Made by a program: the position numbers and the translations under genes | Assembly (NCBI RefSeq): GCF_018397995.1 | Contig: NZ_BBQH01000010.1 | Coordinates: 356,987-420,986 of the forward strand | DNA length: 64,000 bases | Direction: 5' to 3' | Source: Rhizomonospora bruguierae | GTDB lineage: Bacteria; Actinomycetota; Actinomycetes; Mycobacteriales; Micromonosporaceae | Notes under the pieces: model-generated | What the model saw: only the letters and a program-made list of their open reading frames with translations | What the model was told of the DNA's origin: nothing | Database searches by the model: none | Part shown: piece after piece, positions 44,238 to 52,642 of the stretch | How the letters are laid out: the number at the start of each line of letters is the position of its first letter | Numbering within the stretch: position 1 is the first letter of the stretch

Positions 44238-45458
44238 TCAACTGGCGTAGGCGAGTTCGGCATCCGGGCGGACCGGCGCGCGGCGGCCGCGGGCCCGGTC
44301 CAGCCGGGCGACCGGCGGCACCTGGGCGCGATCGCCGCCGAGGACCGCGATGGCATGCGCCGCCGACGCGAGGGTCACGTGCCGGTGCCAGCCGCCGAAG
44401 GAGCGGCCGGTGAAGTCTCGCAGGCCGACCCCGTCGGTGATCTCGGCGCAGTCCCGGTCCACCCGGCCGGGCAGCCGGGCGAGCCGGAGCAGGTCCGCCA
44501 CGGGTGTGTCGATCAGCGTCGTCAGCCACAGTTCGCGCGGCGCGGGCGCACCGGCCGGCTCGACCCCGATCAGGAGCAGGTCACGCGGCAGGGTCTCCGG
44601 CCCGCCCACGGGATCGCGCACCACCGCGGTCGTGGCCATGGTGACCGGCGCCGGCCGGTGCGCCGCGCCGGTCCGCCAGTGGACGGGGCGGCGCATGTTG
44701 CGCAACGCGATCAGCAGCCGGTCGGCCTGGACCCGGGCACCGTGCCCGGGAAGCCCCCGGTCCGGCAGGTCCAGCGGGACGGTGCCGTTGATCCGGACCA
44801 GCGCGGGCACCCGGGCCGCCCGGAGGCGGCGCAGGACCGCCAGCGGGTCCAGCCGGCGGGCGTCCAGCACGACCGGCCGGACCGGCAGCTTCCAGTCCGC
44901 CATCACCTCGACGCACGACCGCACGGCGCACTCGCCCGGCGACTCGGGTTCCAGCTCGTCGGGGATCGCCGGGCCGCCGCGCCGCCCCGCCTGCCGGACC
45001 TCGTCGGGCGACAGTTGCATCCGCCAGTTCACCGGCATGCCGCGGTCCGGCCAGGCCGCCCAGACCCCGCAGGCCTCCTGACAGTTCAGCAGCTGGCCCA
45101 GCTCCGGGAAGAAGCGACGGTGCACGCCCACCGAGTTCTTGCCCGCCTTCGGGATGACCATCGGGCGCATCACCCAGGCCAGGGGCGGCTCCGGCCCGGT
45201 CAGGAGCTCGGCCAGCGCCCGCCGGACCGGCCGCCAGTCCCAGGTGGAGGAGCAGATGAAGTGGTGCAGGCTCTGCTCGGCGGCCGGGCCGCCGATCAGG
45301 GTGGCGATGTTGCGGATGGACTTGCGCCCCTCGGCGCCGAGCAGCCCGTGTACGTACTCGGTGCCCTTCCGTCGTTGGTCGCACCGGGGCAGCGCGGCGA
45401 AGATCGTCGAGCAGACGTCCGCCGTCACCTGGTCCGGATACACATTTGTGCTACTCAT
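44238..45458 (-). CDS. IS701-transposase-like protein with altered catalytic site
   Basis: 406 residues from ATG 45458, preceded by GGGGG. It resembles IS701-family DDE transposases over its length: LLGAEGRKSIRNIATLIGG, HHFICSSTWDWRPVRRAL and the C-terminal GRSFGGWHRHVTLASAAHA. In active members the first catalytic Asp is in a D-D-T-G block before the K-x-G-x-x-S-x-G-V motif. Here that place reads VMRPMVIPKAGKNSVGV, so the Asp is absent. The second Asp may remain in VVLDARRLD. No terminal inverted repeats or target duplication were found around it. It is full length and sits directly upstream of the chorismate cassette, so it may be a domesticated protein, perhaps regulatory. Confidence 0.72.
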   Translation of the reverse strand: MSSTNVYPDQVTADVCSTIFAALPRCDQRRKGTEYVHGLLGAEGRKSIRNIATLIGGPAAEQSLHHFICSSTWDWRPVRRALAELLTGPEPPLAWVMRPMVIPKAGKNSVGVHRRFFPELGQLLNCQEACGVWAAWPDRGMPVNWRMQLSPDEVRQAGRRGGPAIPDELEPESPGECAVRSCVEVMADWKLPVRPVVLDARRLDPLAVLRRLRAARVPALVRINGTVPLDLPDRGLPGHGARVQADRLLIALRNMRRPVHWRTGAAHRPAPVTMATTAVVRDPVGGPETLPRDLLLIGVEPAGAPAPRELWLTTLIDTPVADLLRLARLPGRVDRDCAEITDGVGLRDFTGRSFGGWHRHVTLASAAHAIAVLGGDRAQVPPVARLDRARGRRAPVRPDAELAYAS

Positions 45459-45802
45459 GGGATGCCCCCGTTCCGGTCAGCAAACCGCATTCACGACGCA
45501 TCCGCGGTCCAGCCGAGGACGCGTGACTGAATGAGCTGGTCCAGATATCCGAGCCGCGAGAGAGTTGCCCTGTCTGATGGTTGACTGACCGCGCGGGGAG
45601 TGCGTACCGGATTCGGCGGGAATGGTCGCGCGGCCTACCTGTGACAGATCTAGATTAGTCGATGTATTTGGTCATGGCAACCGCATGTTTCGGGTGCCTC
45701 GTTCCATTGTTTGTGGGGCGTGCTCGACCGCGGTCCGGTGCGTACCGAAAATGCACCGGACCCGGCGGTCATTCAATTGAGAAACGTCGACGGAGGCGGC
45801 GC
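45459..45802. promoter_or_regulatory. 344-bp intergenic region with A+T-rich stretches and a terminator hairpin
   Basis: No gene. The half near 45459-45700 is unusually low in GC for this genome (for example GATCTAGATTAGTCGATG at about 45647-45664) and should hold the promoter for the minus-strand IS701-like gene and the cassette beyond it. The half near 45732-45762 holds a hairpin listed separately. Confidence 0.5.
45732..45762 (-). terminator. Hairpin terminator of the FMN reductase gene
   Basis: GGTCCGGTGC (45732-45741) and GCACCGGACC (45753-45762) form a perfect 10-bp stem with an 11-nt loop. It lies 41 bp past the stop of the minus-strand FMN reductase gene. Confidence 0.65.
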
Positions 45803-46375
45803 TCAGCCGCCGAACGTCCGTTCCTCGCGGGCCGCCCTGAGTGCGTTCGCCCACCAGGAAAGCTGCTTGAGCAATTCGTCCGCCGCCCGGTTGGCCCGCT
45901 CGGGTTCGCGCAGCGTGCCGCGCTCGTCGAACTGATCCTCGGCCCAGTGGAAGCTCACGGTGTGCCGGACGGCCACCGCGTTCAACTCGGCAAAGACGGG
46001 CTTGAGCTGCTCGACCGAGCGCAGGCCGCCGGCCGTGCCGCCGTACGAGACGAAGGCCACCGGCTTGGCGAACCACTCGACCCGCGCCGTGTCGATCGCC
46101 GTCTTCAGCCCGCCCGGATAACCGTGGTTGTACTCGGGCGTGACGATCACGAACGCGGCTGCCCGGTCGATACGGGCGGCGAAGTCCGCCGCGTCACCGC
46201 TGCCGTCGAGGGTCGCCGGCAGGGTGAACTCGGCCAGGTCGATCACCTCGACCTTGAACTCGTCCCGCCCCGCCAGCCGGCCGAGGAGCCACTCGGCAAC
46301 CACGGGCCCGAACCGGCCCTCCCGCACGCTGCCGACCAGCACCGCGAGATCGATGGGATTCTGTTGCTGCTGCAC
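45803..46375 (-). CDS. NADPH-dependent FMN reductase family protein
   Basis: 190 residues from GTG 46375. The flavodoxin-like fold is shown by LAVLVGSVREGRFGPVVAEWLLGRL (FMN phosphate loop), VIVTPEYNHGYPGGLKTAID (the family signature P-E-Y-N-x-G/H) and VSYGGTAGGLRSVEQLKPVF. Such enzymes reduce FMN or quinones with NADPH in the cytoplasm. The ribosome site GGGAGG is inside a perfect 12-bp palindrome (46376-46387). It follows the LacI regulator gene by 16 bp on the same strand, so the two form an operon. Function beyond flavin reduction is open; it could supply reduced flavin to an oxygenase. Confidence 0.88.
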   Translation of the reverse strand: MQQQQNPIDLAVLVGSVREGRFGPVVAEWLLGRLAGRDEFKVEVIDLAEFTLPATLDGSGDAADFAARIDRAAAFVIVTPEYNHGYPGGLKTAIDTARVEWFAKPVAFVSYGGTAGGLRSVEQLKPVFAELNAVAVRHTVSFHWAEDQFDERGTLREPERANRAADELLKQLSWWANALRAAREERTFGG

Positions 46376-46391
46376 GGGAGGCCTCCCAACC

Positions 46392-47480
46392 TCAGTTAGC
46401 CGGACCGGTTGACGTGCGAGTGACCAGCTGCGTCGGCAGTACCATCCGGCGCTGGGTGTACGAGGAGTCGAGCAACATCCGCCCCATCAACCGGCCCTTC
46501 TCGCGGATCGGCTGCCGCACGGTGGTCAGGCCCGCCGGGGCGGCGGCGGGAATGTCGTCGAAGCCGACCACCGAGACGCCACCCGCGCCCGCGGGGACGT
46601 TCCGGCGGGCCAGCGCCTCCAGCGCACCGAGCGCCAGGACATCGCTGGTCGCGACGATCGCGGTCGGCGGATCCGCCCGCTCCAGGGCGGCGTCGGCCGC
46701 CACCCAGCCGGACGCGGCGGTGTTGCGCCGGGCCGCGACGACCGTGACCCGGCCGTGCCCGGCCAGCCCCTCCCGGATCCCCGCCAGGCGCAGCCGGGAG
46801 TAGGGAAACAGCTCGTCCTCCTCGACGGCCTCGTCCGGGCTGGACGGTTCGTGCAGGTGGTCGACCACCACGGCGACGTGCCGGTGACCCAGGCCGGCGA
46901 GGTACTCGCCCACGCTGCGGCCCGCCTCCCGCTCGTCGATCATCACGCAGTGACTCTCGGAGTTGTCCACCGACCGGATCAGCGGCAGCCCCCGGCTCAG
47001 CAGCACCTGCAAGGCCGGATGACCGTCGTCGATACCGTCGGCCACCGCCCCGTCGATCACGGCGTGGCGCACCGCCTCGACCGAGCGGCGCACCTCCTCC
47101 TCGGGGGCGACGACCCGGCGCGCGAGGGGGATCAGCACGACGCTGATCCGGTTCTCCTCCGCCACCTCGGCCAGGCCCGTCAACAACTCGACGCAGTACG
47201 GGTCGGAGAACGCGTAGGACAGTTGCGAGGTGAAGAGCACGCCGATCGCGCCGCTGTGCCGGCTGCGCAGCGACCGCGCCGCCGGGTCCGGCCCGGCGTA
47301 GCCCTGCTCCCGGGCGATGGCGAAGATCATGTCGCGCACCTCGTCGGAGACGTGCTCCGGCTTGTTGTAGGCATTGGACACGGTGGTGAGCGACACGCCC
47401 GCGGCCAGGGCCACCGTCTTGAGACTCGGGCCCTTCGCCTTCCCCGCCGCCGATCTCTTCACGCCACCCGCCGTGTCCAC
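46392..47480 (-). CDS. LacI-family transcriptional regulator
   Basis: 362 residues from GTG 47480; a GTG six codons further on (giving a start at VKRSAAG) is also possible. The DNA-binding head is SLKTVALAAGVSLTTVSNAYNKPEHVSDEVRDMIFAIAREQGY with the hinge region PAARSLRSRHSGAIG. The sugar-binding-like core includes IDEREAGRSVGEYLAGLGHRHVAVV, AIVATSDVLALGALEALARRNV and VSVVGFDDIPAAAPAGLTTVRQP, all classical. A candidate operator lies 17 bp upstream of its start, suggesting autoregulation. It may also control the glycosyltransferase region that begins on the other strand. The inducer is unknown. Confidence 0.92.
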   Translation of the reverse strand: MDTAGGVKRSAAGKAKGPSLKTVALAAGVSLTTVSNAYNKPEHVSDEVRDMIFAIAREQGYAGPDPAARSLRSRHSGAIGVLFTSQLSYAFSDPYCVELLTGLAEVAEENRISVVLIPLARRVVAPEEEVRRSVEAVRHAVIDGAVADGIDDGHPALQVLLSRGLPLIRSVDNSESHCVMIDEREAGRSVGEYLAGLGHRHVAVVVDHLHEPSSPDEAVEEDELFPYSRLRLAGIREGLAGHGRVTVVAARRNTAASGWVAADAALERADPPTAIVATSDVLALGALEALARRNVPAGAGGVSVVGFDDIPAAAPAGLTTVRQPIREKGRLMGRMLLDSSYTQRRMVLPTQLVTRTSTGPAN

Positions 47481-47496
47481 TCGTCGCGATCTTGAT

Positions 47497-47516
47497 GTTT
47501 AACGTTCATGTAAAAC
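47497..47516. promoter_or_regulatory. Candidate LacI-type operator
   Basis: GTTTAACGTTCATGTAAAAC is palindromic at 14 of 20 positions and A+T-rich in a very GC-rich genome. It sits 17 bp upstream of the LacI regulator start, the usual place for autoregulation by this family. Confidence 0.5.
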
Positions 47517-47591
47517 GATACACAAGGACCGCGCGCTGTCAAACGCCGCCGCACGCAATGTCACTTCCGGCACCCACCACCGACCCTCCGC

Positions 47592-47670
47592 CCGTCGATC
47601 TTGGACTTGTGGCGCCCGAACCGAGGTGATTGAGGCCGTTTTACTCCCCCACGGAGTCCAAGATCGACGG
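47592..47670. repeat. Dispersed palindromic repeat, copy 1
   Basis: A perfect 16-bp inverted repeat (CCGTCGATCTTGGACT at 47592-47607, its complement at 47655-47670) encloses a 47-bp core beginning TGTGGCGCCCGAACC. A diverged copy lies at 53474-53552. The whole 79-bp unit looks like a miniature element or REP-like sequence. I recall similar intergenic sequences from Micromonosporaceae, but that could not be searched. Confidence 0.6.
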
Positions 47671-47812
47671 AAGCCGGGCGGGCGGGCCGGGATGCGGGTG
47701 ACGGGACCTGACACATCTACCGGGGGTCACCGGCGCCGGGCGCTCCGCTCTGGCAGGTTCGGCCATAGACCAACGTCGAGTCGTAGCACGAACCGGATTC
47801 AAGGAGCAGCCG

Positions 47813-48964
47813 ATGGCCAGGTTCCTGTGGGCCAGCTTCGACGGCGGCGGCAACGTCCCGCCCAGCCTCGGGGTGGCGCGAGAACTCGTCCGGCGCGGCC
47901 ACGAGGTGTCGTTCGCCGGGCGCCCGGAGCTGGTGCGGCGGATGCGCCGCGACGGCCTCCCGGCGATCGAACTCACCCGGTCGTACGCGCACGCCGACCG
48001 GTACGACTGGCACCCGCGCGGGCGGCTGTTCGCGTACCTCACCTCGCCGGCGGTCGGCGACGAACTGCTCGCCCTGGCCAAGGCGGAGGGCCCGGACGTC
48101 ATGATCATCGACGCCATGTTCGGCGGGGCGCTCGCCGCGGCGCCCCGGTTCGGGCTGCCCACCGCGGTCATGCTGCACACGTTCCTGCACCGCACGATCG
48201 ACGGCTGGCGGGTCCTGATGGCGGACGAGAGCGACGCCCGCGCCCGCAGCGGCTTCGACCCGCTGCCGCCGCTGGAGGCGATGTGGGGCGAGCCCGACCT
48301 GCTGCACGTCAACTCGCTGCGGCAGCTCGACTGCGCACCGAAGGTCCGCTGGCCGAACATCCGCCACGGCGCGCCGATCCTGACCGACGACGGGCGCGCG
48401 GTCCCCGTCGAGCTGCCCTGGCCGGCCGGCGACCCCCACCCGGTCGCCCTGATCAGCTTCAGCACCGCCCTGGCGCAGGCGTCCCTCGGCAAGGTGCAGC
48501 GCAGCCTGGACGCGCTCGCCGACCTGCCGGTCCACCCGGTCGCCACGGTGGGCGACGCGATCGACCCGGCCGCGCTGGCCATCCCCGCCAACGCGCACGT
48601 CGTCCGGTTCGCCAAGCACAATCCGCTGGTGGAGCGGGCGGCGCTGGTGCTGACCCACGGGGGCCACGGCACGGCGATGCGGGCGCTGGCGCACGGCGTA
48701 CCCCTGGTATGCCTGGCCGGCCGGGCCGCCGACCAGGAGGGCGTGGCCGCCCTCGACCAGCCGCGGATCGCCGCCTTCTGCGAGGAGCGCGAGGTGGGCC
48801 GCATGGTCGACGCGGACGCGCCCGCGGAGCGGATCCGCGCCGCCGCCCGGGCCGTGCTGGAGGACCCGCGCTACCGGGCGAACGCCCGAGCCGTGGGCGC
48901 CCTGCTGGGGGCCAGGTCCGGCGCGGCCGAGGCGGCGAGCGCGGTGGAGCGGCTCGTCCGCTGA
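47813..48964 (+). CDS. UGT/MGT-like glycosyltransferase (GT1 family)
   Basis: 383 residues from ATG 47813, six bases after AAGGAG. The N-terminal acceptor fold starts RFLWASFDGGGNVPPSLGVARELVRRGHEVSFAGRPE. The C-terminal donor motif is LTHGGHGTAMRALAHGVPLVCLAGRAADQEGVAAL, the prokaryotic form of the H-G-G-x-G-T...D-Q nucleotide-sugar signature. Such enzymes add an activated sugar to natural products, antibiotics or lipids in the cytoplasm. It is transcribed alone between the dispersed repeat and a terminator, divergent from the LacI gene and convergent with a GT2 gene. The acceptor is unknown. Confidence 0.9.
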   Translation: MARFLWASFDGGGNVPPSLGVARELVRRGHEVSFAGRPELVRRMRRDGLPAIELTRSYAHADRYDWHPRGRLFAYLTSPAVGDELLALAKAEGPDVMIIDAMFGGALAAAPRFGLPTAVMLHTFLHRTIDGWRVLMADESDARARSGFDPLPPLEAMWGEPDLLHVNSLRQLDCAPKVRWPNIRHGAPILTDDGRAVPVELPWPAGDPHPVALISFSTALAQASLGKVQRSLDALADLPVHPVATVGDAIDPAALAIPANAHVVRFAKHNPLVERAALVLTHGGHGTAMRALAHGVPLVCLAGRAADQEGVAALDQPRIAAFCEEREVGRMVDADAPAERIRAAARAVLEDPRYRANARAVGALLGARSGAAEAASAVERLVR

Positions 48965-48993
48965 CGATGCCGTTCCCGCGCCACCGGCAAGGC

Positions 48994-49030
48994 CCGCCCG
49001 CCGAGTCCACCGAGACGGACCGGCGGGCGG
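48994..49030. terminator. Bidirectional hairpin between convergent glycosyltransferase genes
   Basis: A 10-bp outer stem (CCGCCCGCCG at 48994-49003 with 49021-49030) continues after one unpaired base into a GTCC/GGAC inner stem with an 8-nt loop. It lies between the genes ending at 48964 and 49049. Confidence 0.7.
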
Positions 49031-49048
49031 CCTACCGGGCGGACCGCG

Positions 49049-50002
49049 TCACCGCGAGCCGCCGGGCAGCGAGCCACCACCCGTCGGCTGGCGCCCCTCC
49101 CGCGCGAGGTACTCGGCGCAGCCGGGCAGCCCCCGCTCCACGATGACGTCGTTCATGTCGTACGGGTCGATCTTCGGGAAGAGCGGCGGGATCTGCGTGA
49201 TCGGCGTGTCGTACTTCCCCGCGAAGTACTGGTAGTTGAGCGCCGCCGACGCCTCGTTCGCCGCCTTGTCCTTGGGGTGCGGAAGGTGGATCGCGGCCGC
49301 CGGGCGCACCAGGACGAACCGGGCGCCGGCGCGGTGCAGCCGGTAGCCGAGGTCCAGGTCCTCGCCGCCCCAACTGCGGTAGGTGTTGTCGAACCCGCCG
49401 ACCGCCCGGATCTGCTCCGTGCCGGCCGAGGCGTTGGGGGTCCAGAACACCACCCAGGGCGCCGGGATGCCACCGAACTCGTCGGTGTACTTGGCGTAGA
49501 ACCGCTCCCGGTGGTCCAGGAAGGTCCCGGTGCGCTCCCAGCGCGCGATGGTCGCCGCCGGATCGTCCAGATCGATCTCCGCCGCGATGAGGTCCGCGTC
49601 CTCGTTGTTCATGTTGAACCCGTACACGTACCCGCAGATCGCGATCGGACCGTCGGCCGACCGGTGGGCAGCGACGTGCGCCGCCAGGCAGTCCGGGTGC
49701 AGTTGCACACCCGAGTCGATGAAGACGCACACCTGGCCGCGCGCGTGGCGGACCCCCACGTTGCGCGCCTCGGCGGCCCGCCACCCCTCGTCCGGTTGGA
49801 AGAAGTAGTGCAGGTCCAGCCGGTCGCGGAACCCGGCCACCAGGTCCGCGGTCCCGTCGCCGGAACCGTCGTCGACCACGATCACCTCGAAGTCGGCCCG
49901 GGGCAGGCTCTGGCCGGCGAGCGACGCGAGGGTGTGCCGGAGCAGATCGGCCCGGTTGTATGTCGGGATCACAACGCTGCACGCGAGCGTGTTCGTTTCC
50001 AC
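49049..50002 (-). CDS. Family 2 glycosyltransferase, paralogue A
   Basis: 317 residues. GTG 50002 is taken as start because GGAGGAGGA precedes it; the frame continues upstream without such a site. GT-A motifs are VVIPTYNRADLLRHTLASL, VIVVDDGSGDGTADLV, VFIDSGVQLHPD (the metal-binding D-x-D equivalent) and NTYRSWGGEDLDLGYRLHRAG, the latter resembling the galactosyltransferase C-terminal (Glyco_transf_7C) block with the catalytic Glu/Asp. It shares its whole length with the gene at 50244-51167, which is divergently transcribed. Such soluble enzymes modify small acceptors. A short linker and Pro/Gly-rich tail end the protein. Confidence 0.9.
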   Translation of the reverse strand: METNTLACSVVIPTYNRADLLRHTLASLAGQSLPRADFEVIVVDDGSGDGTADLVAGFRDRLDLHYFFQPDEGWRAAEARNVGVRHARGQVCVFIDSGVQLHPDCLAAHVAAHRSADGPIAICGYVYGFNMNNEDADLIAAEIDLDDPAATIARWERTGTFLDHRERFYAKYTDEFGGIPAPWVVFWTPNASAGTEQIRAVGGFDNTYRSWGGEDLDLGYRLHRAGARFVLVRPAAAIHLPHPKDKAANEASAALNYQYFAGKYDTPITQIPPLFPKIDPYDMNDVIVERGLPGCAEYLAREGRQPTGGGSLPGGSR

Positions 50003-50243
50003 GGTTCCTCCTCCAGTGGATCTCCGCTGGTCCGCCATCCGCACGGCGCGGGCGAGGGCGCCGCCCGCCGATTCTTTCGCCACCGGTCGCACCCATCCCA
50101 CCGGGAAGCGCCGATATGTCACCTCGACACACTCGAGGATCGTCGATTTGACATACTCGCCGGCTTCACTTGAGCCCCCCGATCCCCGGCGAGTATATGT
50201 CGACTGTGCCCGCCTCCACGGCCGCCACATTCCTGGGGGGAAA
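50003..50243. promoter_or_regulatory. Divergent promoter region of the paired GT2 genes, with an inverted repeat
   Basis: 241 bp. GACATACTCGCCGG at 50150-50163 faces CCGGCGAGTATATGTC at 50186-50201; the arms match except for a 2-nt AT insertion. The left arm includes a -35-like TTGACA (50148-50153) and the right arm, read on the minus strand, contains TATACT. The symmetry suggests either a shared operator or mirror-image promoters driving both genes. Confidence 0.5.
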
Positions 50244-51167
50244 ATGTCCGACAACGATCTCAAGTGCAGCGTCATCATCCCGACCTACAACCGCCGGGAA
50301 TTGCTCGGCCACACCCTCGATTCGCTCACCCGGCAGACCCTGCCGCGGGCGGAATTCGAGGTGATTGTCGTCGACGACGGGTCCGGCGACGCGACCGGGG
50401 AGATGGTGCGCGGGTTCCAGGACCGGCTGCGGCTGCGCTACTTCTACCAGCCTGACGAGGGGTGGCGGGTGGCGCACGCCCGCAACATCGGCATCCGCAA
50501 CGCCGCCGCCGGCATCTGCGTCTTCATCGACTCCGGCCTGCTGCTGCACTCCGGGTGCGTGGCCGCCCACGTGGCCAGCCACGAGGGGCGCGGCGGGCCG
50601 TCCGCGGTGATCGGCTACGTCTACGGCTTCAGCAACGACAACGCCGGGGTGGAGCGGCTCAGCCGCCAGATCGATCCGGACGACCCGGACGGCACCATCG
50701 CCCGGCTCGCCCGCGACCGCCGGCTCGCCGACCTGCGCGAGGAGTTCTACGCCGAGTACACCGACGAGTTCGGCGACCTGCCGGCGCCGTGGTCGGTGTT
50801 CTGGACCTGCAACGTGTCGGCCCGCACCGGGCAGATCCGCGAGGTCGGCGGCTTCGACGAGGCGTTTCGCAGCTGGGGCGGCGAGGACCTCGACCTCGGC
50901 TACCGGCTGCACCGCGCCGGCGCCCGGTTCTTCCTCGACCGGCGGGCGGCGGCGACGCACCTGCCGCACGAGAAGAAGACCGGCGCCAACGAGGAGCACG
51001 CGACCGAGAACTACCGGTACATGGCCCGCAAGTACGACACGCCCGTCACCCGGCTGCTGGAACTGGACGAGGTCCGGCCGTTCACGATCAACCGGATCAT
51101 CCGGCAGCGCGGCATCCGGGAGCGCGGGCCGGCCGAGGCCCCGCTGCCCACGGGAGAGCCGGCATGA
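50244..51167 (+). CDS. Family 2 glycosyltransferase, paralogue B
   Basis: 307 residues from ATG 50244, after GGGGGGA. The motifs follow paralogue A almost block for block: VIIPTYNRRELLGHTLDSL, VIVVDDGSGDATGEMV, YQPDEGWRVAHARNIGIRNA, VFIDSGLLLHSG and EAFRSWGGEDLDLGYRLHRAGARFF. Differences are concentrated in the acceptor-facing middle part and the C-terminus, so the two enzymes may use different acceptors or act as a pair. Its stop overlaps the start of an MFS gene (ATGA), so the transported compound may be its glycosylated product. Confidence 0.9.
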   Translation: MSDNDLKCSVIIPTYNRRELLGHTLDSLTRQTLPRAEFEVIVVDDGSGDATGEMVRGFQDRLRLRYFYQPDEGWRVAHARNIGIRNAAAGICVFIDSGLLLHSGCVAAHVASHEGRGGPSAVIGYVYGFSNDNAGVERLSRQIDPDDPDGTIARLARDRRLADLREEFYAEYTDEFGDLPAPWSVFWTCNVSARTGQIREVGGFDEAFRSWGGEDLDLGYRLHRAGARFFLDRRAAATHLPHEKKTGANEEHATENYRYMARKYDTPVTRLLELDEVRPFTINRIIRQRGIRERGPAEAPLPTGEPA

Positions 51168-52468
51168 CCGCCGGGCAGGTCTCGGTCACCGGCACCGGCC
51201 GCCTGCGGTTCCTACGCGACGGGGGCCTGAACAACCTGATCGCCGCGACGGGAGCGATCGGCGTCGGCGGCGCCATGGTGGTCACCTCCTTCAGCCTGTT
51301 CCTGGCCGACGAGATCAAGGCCGCTCCCCTGATGATCGGGCTGTTCTTCGCCGGCCGGGCCCTCGCGGAGATCGCCCTGGACCTGGTCGTCGGCGCCCTG
51401 TCCGATCGGATGGGCAACCGGCGGGCGCTGCTGGCCGTGTGCTCCGCCTCCTGCGGCGCGGGCGCGCTCAGCTACATGCTCCTGCGCGACTACTACCTGC
51501 TGTTCCTCGCCGGGGCGTTCTTCTTCGGCATCGGCGGCGCGGCCTTCTCCCAACTGTTCGCCTACACCCGGGAGTTCGCCGAGGCGCGCGGTATCGGGGT
51601 GGCCTTCTTCAACTCCGCCCTGCGCGCGGTCACCTCCGTGGCCTGGATCGTGGGCCCGCCGCTCGGCTTCCTGCTCATCGCCGAACACGGCTTCGGCGTC
51701 CTCTACGGCGCCGCCGCCGCCCTGTACGGGCTGGCCGCGCTGAGCTGCCTGTTCGGCCTACCCAACGTGGCCACCACCCGGCACGGCGACGCCGAGCGCG
51801 ACACCGAACGCCAGTCGCTGCGCCACTCGTTCGCCGGAATCAACCGGCGCGCGGCGATCCTGATCGCGGTCATCGTCGTGATGGTGACCGTCAACATGAT
51901 GTACCAGATCGACATCGCCCTGTTCGTGACGAAGGATCTGGGCTTCGGCATCGGGTTCACCGGCCTGCTGCTCGGCCTGGCCTCCGCGCTGGAGATCCCG
52001 ATCGTGTTGTACTTCGGCGCCAAGGCCGACCGGATCGGCAGGTCCCGCCTGGTGCTGATCGCGGTCCTCTGCGCCGTCGCGTTCTTCGTCCTGCTGCCGA
52101 TGGCCGACAGCCGGTGGCAACTGCTGGCACTACAGGTGCCGAACGCCATGTGGGTGGCGATCATACTGAGCATCCCCGTGGTCATCCTCCAGGACGAGAT
52201 GCCGGGGCGGGTCGGCGTCGCCTCGGCGCTGTACTCCAGCGCCTTCAAGGCCGGCATGTTCCTCGGCGGCGCCGTGGCCGGCACCGTGGCCGCGCTCGTC
52301 GGGTTCACCAACCTCTTCTGGGTGTGCGCGATCCTGGCCGCAGCCTCCGCCGCCCTCCTCGTCGCCGGCAAACCCACCGAACCGTCGGCGGCCGCCCCCG
52401 CGGAGGAGGCCGACCTCAGCGACGACCGAGGCCCGGTCAGCCCCAGATCCGCCGGAGCATCCGGTTGA
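51164..52468 (+). CDS. MFS transporter (sugar efflux/drug exporter-like)
   Basis: 434 residues, ATG 51164 overlapping the GT2 stop. Twelve hydrophobic segments are visible. Between helices 2 and 3 lies ALSDRMGNRRALLAVC, the MFS signature, and the second half repeats it as FGAKADRIGRSRLVLIAVL. The overall pattern (FSLFLADEIKAAPLMIGLFFAGRALAEI) resembles the SetA-type sugar efflux group more than the drug:H+ antiporter groups, but this is a weak call. The C-terminal 30 residues are an acidic, Pro/Ser-rich cytoplasmic tail. Coupling with a glycosyltransferase gene suggests export of a glycosylated metabolite. Confidence 0.85.
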   Translation: MTAGQVSVTGTGRLRFLRDGGLNNLIAATGAIGVGGAMVVTSFSLFLADEIKAAPLMIGLFFAGRALAEIALDLVVGALSDRMGNRRALLAVCSASCGAGALSYMLLRDYYLLFLAGAFFFGIGGAAFSQLFAYTREFAEARGIGVAFFNSALRAVTSVAWIVGPPLGFLLIAEHGFGVLYGAAAALYGLAALSCLFGLPNVATTRHGDAERDTERQSLRHSFAGINRRAAILIAVIVVMVTVNMMYQIDIALFVTKDLGFGIGFTGLLLGLASALEIPIVLYFGAKADRIGRSRLVLIAVLCAVAFFVLLPMADSRWQLLALQVPNAMWVAIILSIPVVILQDEMPGRVGVASALYSSAFKAGMFLGGAVAGTVAALVGFTNLFWVCAILAAASAALLVAGKPTEPSAAAPAEEADLSDDRGPVSPRSAGASG

Positions 52469-52556
52469 CCTCAACCAGCAGACCGCACACCACCGGCGCG
52501 TCGCCCGACACGGGCGGGAGTGCGAGCAATTCGCGCGGCACGAACGGTTCGCGCGA

Positions 52557-52610
52557 CGCGGGCAGTGCGAGCGGCACGGGCAGTGCGAACGGCGCGGGCA
52601 GCGCGGGCAC
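52557..52610. repeat. 18-bp tandem repeats in a convergent intergenic region
   Basis: CGCGGGCAGTGCGAGCGG (52557-52574), CACGGGCAGTGCGAACGG (52575-52592) and a shorter diverged third unit follow in series. Weaker related units precede from about 52530. They lie downstream of the MFS gene and do not belong to a gene I can support. Confidence 0.6.
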
Positions 52611-52642
52611 TGCGGGCGCACGGGTGCACCCACGCGCAGGCG

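Noticed and set aside
44238-45458. Active insertion sequence
   Set aside because: The first catalytic Asp seems absent, and no terminal inverted repeats or target duplication were seen on either side.
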